Below, in pieces: positions 4,752-8,409 of a DNA stretch of 8,409 nt. This DNA is from Lachnospiraceae bacterium. GTDB taxonomy: Bacteria > Bacillota > Clostridia > Lachnospirales > Lachnospiraceae. The stretch lies in the NCBI GenBank assembly GCA_031285465.1, contig JAITWD010000102.1, forward strand, positions 1-8,409. Reading direction: 5' to 3'. A program made the translations under genes and the position numbers. The notes beneath the pieces are model-generated. The model was given only the letters and a program-made list of their open reading frames with translations. It had not been told where the DNA came from and ran no database searches. Within the stretch, counting starts at the first letter, position 1, and every line of letters starts with the position of its first letter.

Positions 4752-6503
4752 ATGGGCAAGATACTGAAGAAACTAAACATTCTGTTAGACCGAAAACAAA
4801 AACGAGTCATGGTTTGCCTGGTTTTTTTGATGCTTATCGGCTCTTCACTGGAGGTGCTGGGCATTGCGATGATCGTGCCGGTACTGCAAACGGTTATGAA
4901 ACCGGAGGATGTACAGGAGAGTCCCTATCTTTCCTTTATATATGAGCGACTGGGTTTTACCAGTGTGTCCCAGTTTACTATTGCGATCATGCTGGCGATG
5001 ATCGGCGTGTTCATTATTAAGAATCTTTTTTTGTTCTTTCAAAATAAAATGCAGTTTAAATTTGTCTACTCTAACCAGTTTGCCACTTCCCGGCGGATGA
5101 TGATCAATTTCATGAAACGCCCCTACGAATACTATCTCAATGCCGATACCTCGGTTATCCAGCGAACCATTACCTCCGATGTCAATAATATGTACGGATT
5201 GATCTTAAGCCTGCTTCAACTGGTTAGTGAAGGCATTGTTTTCATTGGTCTGGTTGCCGCCTGTATCTCACAGGAACCGATGATGTCGCTGATCCTGATG
5301 GTTCTGCTGGTGGTGGTGCTCGCCATTATCAAAGGAATCTTAAGTCCGATCATGAAAAAGGCCGGTGCCGATAATCAGGAATATTACAGCGGTCTTTACA
5401 AGTGGATCGATCAGTCGGTTATGGGCATCAAGGAGATTAAGATCGCCAATAAAGAGAACTATTTTATCAATGAATATGCCAAATGCGGTTACGGTTATGT
5501 CGAAGCCGTCCAGAAATATAATCTTTTCAATGCCACCCCCCGTCTGCTGATCGAGACGGTGGCCATCGCCGGGATGCTTATTTATCTGATGGTGCAGGTG
5601 ATCAGTGGCATTGCGGTGGAGGATGTTTTAGTGACATTGGGAGCACTGGCGGTGGCCGCCATGCGTCTCATTCCCTGTGCCAACCGGATCAACAATCATC
5701 TGACTGCGATTGCCTATTTCGAGCCCTTTTTCATGGGGGTCAGTGACAATCTGCAGGAGGACATCCGTGACCGTAACATGGTTTATGACGAAGCGGTCTA
5801 CCATAAATCGGCCGCGGTAGAAAAGCTGGCAATTGAGCACCAGATCGATCTGCGTGATATTACCTATAAATATCCGGGTACCAGTGTGATGATCTTTGAT
5901 CATGCCAATCTGGAAATACCGGTTGGTTGTGCGGTCGGGATCGTCGGAACATCGGGTGCGGGTAAGACCACCGTGGTCGATATTATGCTGGGACTGCTTA
6001 AGCTGGAAAGCGGACAGATCCTTGCCGATGGGGTGGACGTCCGCGATCACTATGCATCCTGGCTTAAGAATATCGGCTATATCCCACAATCGATCTTCAT
6101 GCTGGATGATACCATCCGCAAAAATGTTGCCTTTGGCTATGCCGATGGTGATATTGATGATACGAAGGTCTGGCGTGCACTCAGTGAAGCGCGTCTGGAT
6201 GAATTTGTCCGCGCCCTGCCAGAGGGACTGGATACCGGGATTGGTGAACGGGGAATTCGTATTTCCGGCGGCCAGCGCCAGCGGATCGGTATTGCCCGGG
6301 CGCTGTTTGAGGATCCGGAGGTACTGGTGCTTGATGAAGCGACATCGGCGCTGGATAATGACACCGAGGCCGCGATAATGGAGTCGATCAACCGTCTGCA
6401 TGGTCGGAAGACGCTGATCATTATTGCCCACCGTCTACAAACGATAGAAAAGTGTGATATGGTCTATCGCATTGAAAAAGGCCAGGCTTCCAGGGAACGT
6501 TAG
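4752..6503 (+). CDS. ABC transporter, fused membrane and ATPase domains (PglK/MsbA-type flippase or exporter)
   Basis: A 583-residue half-transporter that should work as a homodimer in the inner membrane, flipping a lipid-linked oligosaccharide (PglK/WlaB) or exporting a lipid or polymer. Numbered from 4752: six membrane segments lie within about residues 18-310 (clear ones near 20-48, 75-98, 155-172, 178-198 and 267-310). The ATPase domain has Walker A GTSGAGKT (399-406, K405), Q-loop Q446, signature ISGGQ (504-508), Walker B ending in D528 with catalytic E529, and switch H560. All are intact, so it is probably active. The start at 4752 is set by AAGGA at 4736-4740; starting at 4731 adds seven residues. 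It has its own strong promoter and a structured leader. In this sugar locus a glycan or glycolipid is the likely cargo (inference); a peptide or lipid exporter is the alternative. Confidence 0.88.
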   Translation: MGKILKKLNILLDRKQKRVMVCLVFLMLIGSSLEVLGIAMIVPVLQTVMKPEDVQESPYLSFIYERLGFTSVSQFTIAIMLAMIGVFIIKNLFLFFQNKMQFKFVYSNQFATSRRMMINFMKRPYEYYLNADTSVIQRTITSDVNNMYGLILSLLQLVSEGIVFIGLVAACISQEPMMSLILMVLLVVVLAIIKGILSPIMKKAGADNQEYYSGLYKWIDQSVMGIKEIKIANKENYFINEYAKCGYGYVEAVQKYNLFNATPRLLIETVAIAGMLIYLMVQVISGIAVEDVLVTLGALAVAAMRLIPCANRINNHLTAIAYFEPFFMGVSDNLQEDIRDRNMVYDEAVYHKSAAVEKLAIEHQIDLRDITYKYPGTSVMIFDHANLEIPVGCAVGIVGTSGAGKTTVVDIMLGLLKLESGQILADGVDVRDHYASWLKNIGYIPQSIFMLDDTIRKNVAFGYADGDIDDTKVWRALSEARLDEFVRALPEGLDTGIGERGIRISGGQRQRIGIARALFEDPEVLVLDEATSALDNDTEAAIMESINRLHGRKTLIIIAHRLQTIEKCDMVYRIEKGQASRER

Positions 6504-6546
6504 TCAGGAAGGGTTAAGCAAATAATTACAGATGGGATAATATGCA

Positions 6547-6987
6547 ATGATGCAATATATCTGGAAACAATATAATAAATATCGCGAAGCAATAAACTAT
6601 CTAATCTTCGGCTTCTTGACTTTTGTGGTCAATACCGTGATCTATCGTTTGACCGCCAGTGCCATTGGTGCGCGGAATGACCGGCCGGATTTAACCTTGA
6701 TCGCTAATCTGATCGCTTGGATCATAGCAGTGCTTTTTGCCTACTGGACCAACCGGACCTTTGTATTTCAATCAAAAGTCACCGGTAAGAAGGGACGGAT
6801 AAAAGAGTTTTTAGGCTTTTTGGGCGCCCGCGTTGCTACCGGAGTACTCGACCAGGTTATGATGATAGTTATGACCTATTACTTAAACATTGACGATCTG
6901 ATCGCTAAAATAGTCTGCAATATATTTGTGATCGTTGCCAATTATTTTTTCAGTAAGTTTATTATTTTTCGGAAGGTTGACCAATAA
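6547..6987 (+). CDS. GtrA-family membrane protein
   Basis: A 146-residue protein with four membrane segments, at about 18-38, 50-68, 87-111 and 117-138. The sequence FAYWTNRTFVF (64-74) after the second segment is the hallmark of the GtrA family, as is the FSKFIIF-type end. GtrA proteins are thought to help move polyprenyl-phosphate-linked sugars across the membrane for extracytoplasmic glycosyltransferases, as with GtrA/GtrB/Gtr(type) in O-antigen glucosylation. Here no GtrB-like polyprenyl-phosphate glycosyltransferase is visible in the window. It lies 43 bases after the ABC transporter. The start at 6547 follows GGGA (6534-6537) by 9 bases; an out-of-frame ATG at 6542 ends after two codons. 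Family assignment is firm, the substrate is unknown. Confidence 0.88.
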   Translation: MMQYIWKQYNKYREAINYLIFGFLTFVVNTVIYRLTASAIGARNDRPDLTLIANLIAWIIAVLFAYWTNRTFVFQSKVTGKKGRIKEFLGFLGARVATGVLDQVMMIVMTYYLNIDDLIAKIVCNIFVIVANYFFSKFIIFRKVDQ

Positions 6988-6991
6988 TATT

Positions 6992-6996
6992 GGAGG
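6992..6996 (+). promoter_or_regulatory. Ribosome binding site of the acyltransferase gene
   Basis: GGAGG lies 11 bases before the ATG at 7008. The longer frame opening with TTG at 6990 would contain this site, so 7008 is preferred. Confidence 0.75.
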
Positions 6997-7007
6997 GTCG
7001 TTCTCTT

Positions 7008-8117
7008 ATGCCGTTGTCTAAGCGCCAGCCCAATTTTGAATTGCTTCGATCCATTGCCATGTTAATGGTGGTGGTTCTCCATTACCTTAATGATGCGCAG
7101 CTGTTACCTGAGCGTCTAAGTATGCTCAGTGACCGCCAGGTTTTGGGGACGATGTTGGAGTCTTTTTGTATTGTGGCGGTCAATGTATATGTTCTGATCA
7201 GCGGATATTTTTGTGTCCGCGCCGGTTTTAAGCCGGTTCGTCTCCTTCGCCTGATCGCCCAAGTGCTGTTTTATTCATTGCTGATCCCCCTGATTTTGGC
7301 GTTGCTTGGATTTCCAATACTGGCTAAGGAGGAAGGGGTTTATGGGCTTATTCAATATATTTTGCCCCTCTCGACCGAGCATTATTGGTTTGCAACCGAA
7401 TATGTCCTGCTCTATCTGTTTAGTCCGTTCATTAATTCTGCCTGTGAAAAGCTGACTAAGAAACAATTGGGAACGCTGATCACCCTGTTATTGATCGCGT
7501 TTTGCGGAATTAAAAGTATCGTTCCGGTGGCACTGGTAACCGACCGGCAAGGATATGATTTTGGCTGGTTTCTGTGCTTATATATCATCGGTTGTTACCT
7601 GCGCTTACATGGCCTGTCCTTTTTGGAAAAGCAAAGGAGGGGATGGCTATTATATATTGGCAGTGCATCGGGGATTGGTCTGTTGACCTGTGTCCTGCAT
7701 TATCTATATGTTACGAAGGGCTGGTTTGACTATTTTTTTCGGGTACCCTTTCATTATAACTTTATTTTAACCGCTCTCGGGGCGGTCGGTTTATTCGGTG
7801 CATTTGCCAAAATTAAGATTCCGGAGGGGCGTTGGGCGTCACTGTTTCGCTTTTTAGGCCCACTGAGCCTGGGAGTCTATCTGTTACACATGCATATTGA
7901 TCTTCGTTTTAGGTGGTATCAATGGACTCAACTGCTTTTTGGCGGGAATTTTCTGGGCGAAGAGCGTGGCTTGCTGGGACTTATCCTAAATATGATCTTA
8001 ACCGTTTTGCTGGTGTATACCATCGGGATTCTGGTTGAGTATGGACGCTGTAAGATTTTTGGACTGTTTGAGGGGGTAGGAAGGAAACTATGGAAAAGGC
8101 TATCACGCAAAGGTTAA
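7008..8117 (+). CDS. Acyltransferase-3 family membrane protein, probable glycan O-acyltransferase
   Basis: A 369-residue protein with about ten predicted membrane segments and no attached SGNH domain. Seen: the family's R-x10-H motif in the first segment (R14, H25), SGYF at 65-68, WFATEYVLLYLFSP at 127-140, and LGVYLLHMH near 288-296, all typical of the acyltransferase-3 (OafA/NodX/WecH-like) family. These enzymes pass acyl groups, usually acetyl, from the cytoplasm to sugars on the outer face of the membrane. In this locus the acceptor is probably the Pse-containing glycan or another sugar in it (inference). It begins 20 bases after the GtrA stop, behind a good GGAGG, and its last 28 bases overlap the next gene, so the three are likely one operon. 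A succinyl transferase is also possible. Confidence 0.88.
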   Translation: MPLSKRQPNFELLRSIAMLMVVVLHYLNDAQLLPERLSMLSDRQVLGTMLESFCIVAVNVYVLISGYFCVRAGFKPVRLLRLIAQVLFYSLLIPLILALLGFPILAKEEGVYGLIQYILPLSTEHYWFATEYVLLYLFSPFINSACEKLTKKQLGTLITLLLIAFCGIKSIVPVALVTDRQGYDFGWFLCLYIIGCYLRLHGLSFLEKQRRGWLLYIGSASGIGLLTCVLHYLYVTKGWFDYFFRVPFHYNFILTALGAVGLFGAFAKIKIPEGRWASLFRFLGPLSLGVYLLHMHIDLRFRWYQWTQLLFGGNFLGEERGLLGLILNMILTVLLVYTIGILVEYGRCKIFGLFEGVGRKLWKRLSRKG

Positions 8118-8409
8118 ACCTATCCAGGGTCAGGATCAATATTATTTTTCCCGTGATCCTTTTATTATTTCCGTTACTTAAGATCGCGGCTGGGGTTGAG
8201 CTTGCCGATACCGGGTATAGTCTGGGGAATTATCGGTTTTTCCCGGAGGCAACTGGCACGTGGGTTTTAAATACCTACATCAGTAATGTTGTCGGTTATC
8301 TGTTTACCCGGCTTCCTTTTGGCAGTTTGATGATCGGTATGAACTTTTATAGCTCGTTGCTGGTCAGTGCCATGGCATTGCTGGGTTACCGCTTTTTCAT
8401 TACCAAGAT
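8090..8409 (+). CDS. Unidentified multi-membrane-segment protein, 3' partial
   Basis: The frame opens at ATG 8090, behind AGGAAGGA (8078-8085), and stays open to the window end, giving 106 residues. It overlaps the acyltransferase gene by 28 bases in another frame, which suggests translational coupling. Seen: a basic N-terminus, a hydrophobic segment at about 17-33, an extracytoplasmic-looking loop with acidic and aromatic residues (GVELADTGYSLGNYRFF, about 36-52), an amphipathic stretch, then a second hydrophobic segment at about 85-102. A first membrane helix followed by a loop carrying Asp/Glu is the layout of GT-C glycosyltransferases that use polyprenyl-phosphate sugars, which would fit beside GtrA. 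That is a guess; I do not recognise the family from this fragment. Confidence 0.75.
   Translation, partial: MEKAITQRLNLSRVRINIIFPVILLLFPLLKIAAGVELADTGYSLGNYRFFPEATGTWVLNTYISNVVGYLFTRLPFGSLMIGMNFYSSLLVSAMALLGYRFFITK

Noticed and set aside
5628..6431. 267-codon open frame on the minus strand
   Set aside because: It lies entirely opposite the ATPase domain of the ABC transporter, whose Walker A, signature and Walker B motifs are intact. The antisense protein shows no recognisable domain.

Overview
The window is a stretch of a surface-glycan locus, with every gene on the + strand. It is built around pseudaminic acid (Pse), a nine-carbon nonulosonic acid used on flagellins, capsules and other surface polymers. 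Two Pse pathway enzymes are recognisable: PseI (the synthase) and PseG (the UDP-sugar hydrolase). PseB, PseC, PseH and PseF are not in the window and probably lie outside it. The balanced base composition, AGGAG-type ribosome sites, spaced-out genes with A-rich leaders, and the flippase/GtrA/acyltransferase/membrane-protein assortment suggest a bacterium of the Firmicutes, possibly Clostridia. That placement is an inference of low to moderate confidence.

Layout. 1-954: the C-terminal three quarters of a fold-type III PLP decarboxylase-like enzyme, cut by the window edge. 1011-2075: pseI. 2199-3257: pseG, after a 123-base gap with a possible promoter and an inverted repeat over the start codon. 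3258-3421: a perfect hairpin, then six A-tract repeats about 20 bp apart. 3422-4498: a bacterial sialyltransferase-like protein with the Asp/Glu-Asp/Glu-Gly and HP motifs, a good candidate for the enzyme that uses CMP-Pse. 4499-4751: a 3' hairpin, a strong sigma70-type promoter (TTGATA-17-TATACT) and a roughly 150-nt leader with two large hairpins. 4752-6503: a PglK/MsbA-type ABC flippase or exporter. 6547-6987: a GtrA-family membrane protein. 7008-8117: an acyltransferase-3 membrane protein. 8090-8409: the start of an unidentified multi-membrane-segment protein, running off the window.

Working together (inference): PseG and PseI carry out two steps towards Pse, the sialyltransferase-like protein would transfer it from CMP-Pse, the ABC protein would move a lipid-linked glycan or similar substrate across the membrane, and the GtrA, acyltransferase-3 and last membrane protein would decorate the glycan outside the cytoplasm. 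The decarboxylase-like enzyme has no settled place in this scheme and may supply or trim an amino-acid-derived substituent.

The most unusual signal is the leader of the ABC transporter gene. It carries four ANGGA motifs: one near the predicted 5' end, one in each apical loop of two strong hairpins, and one that is the Shine-Dalgarno sequence itself. This is the arrangement expected for translational control by CsrA/RsmA-type proteins. The second is the array of about 20-bp A-tract repeats in front of the sialyltransferase-like gene.
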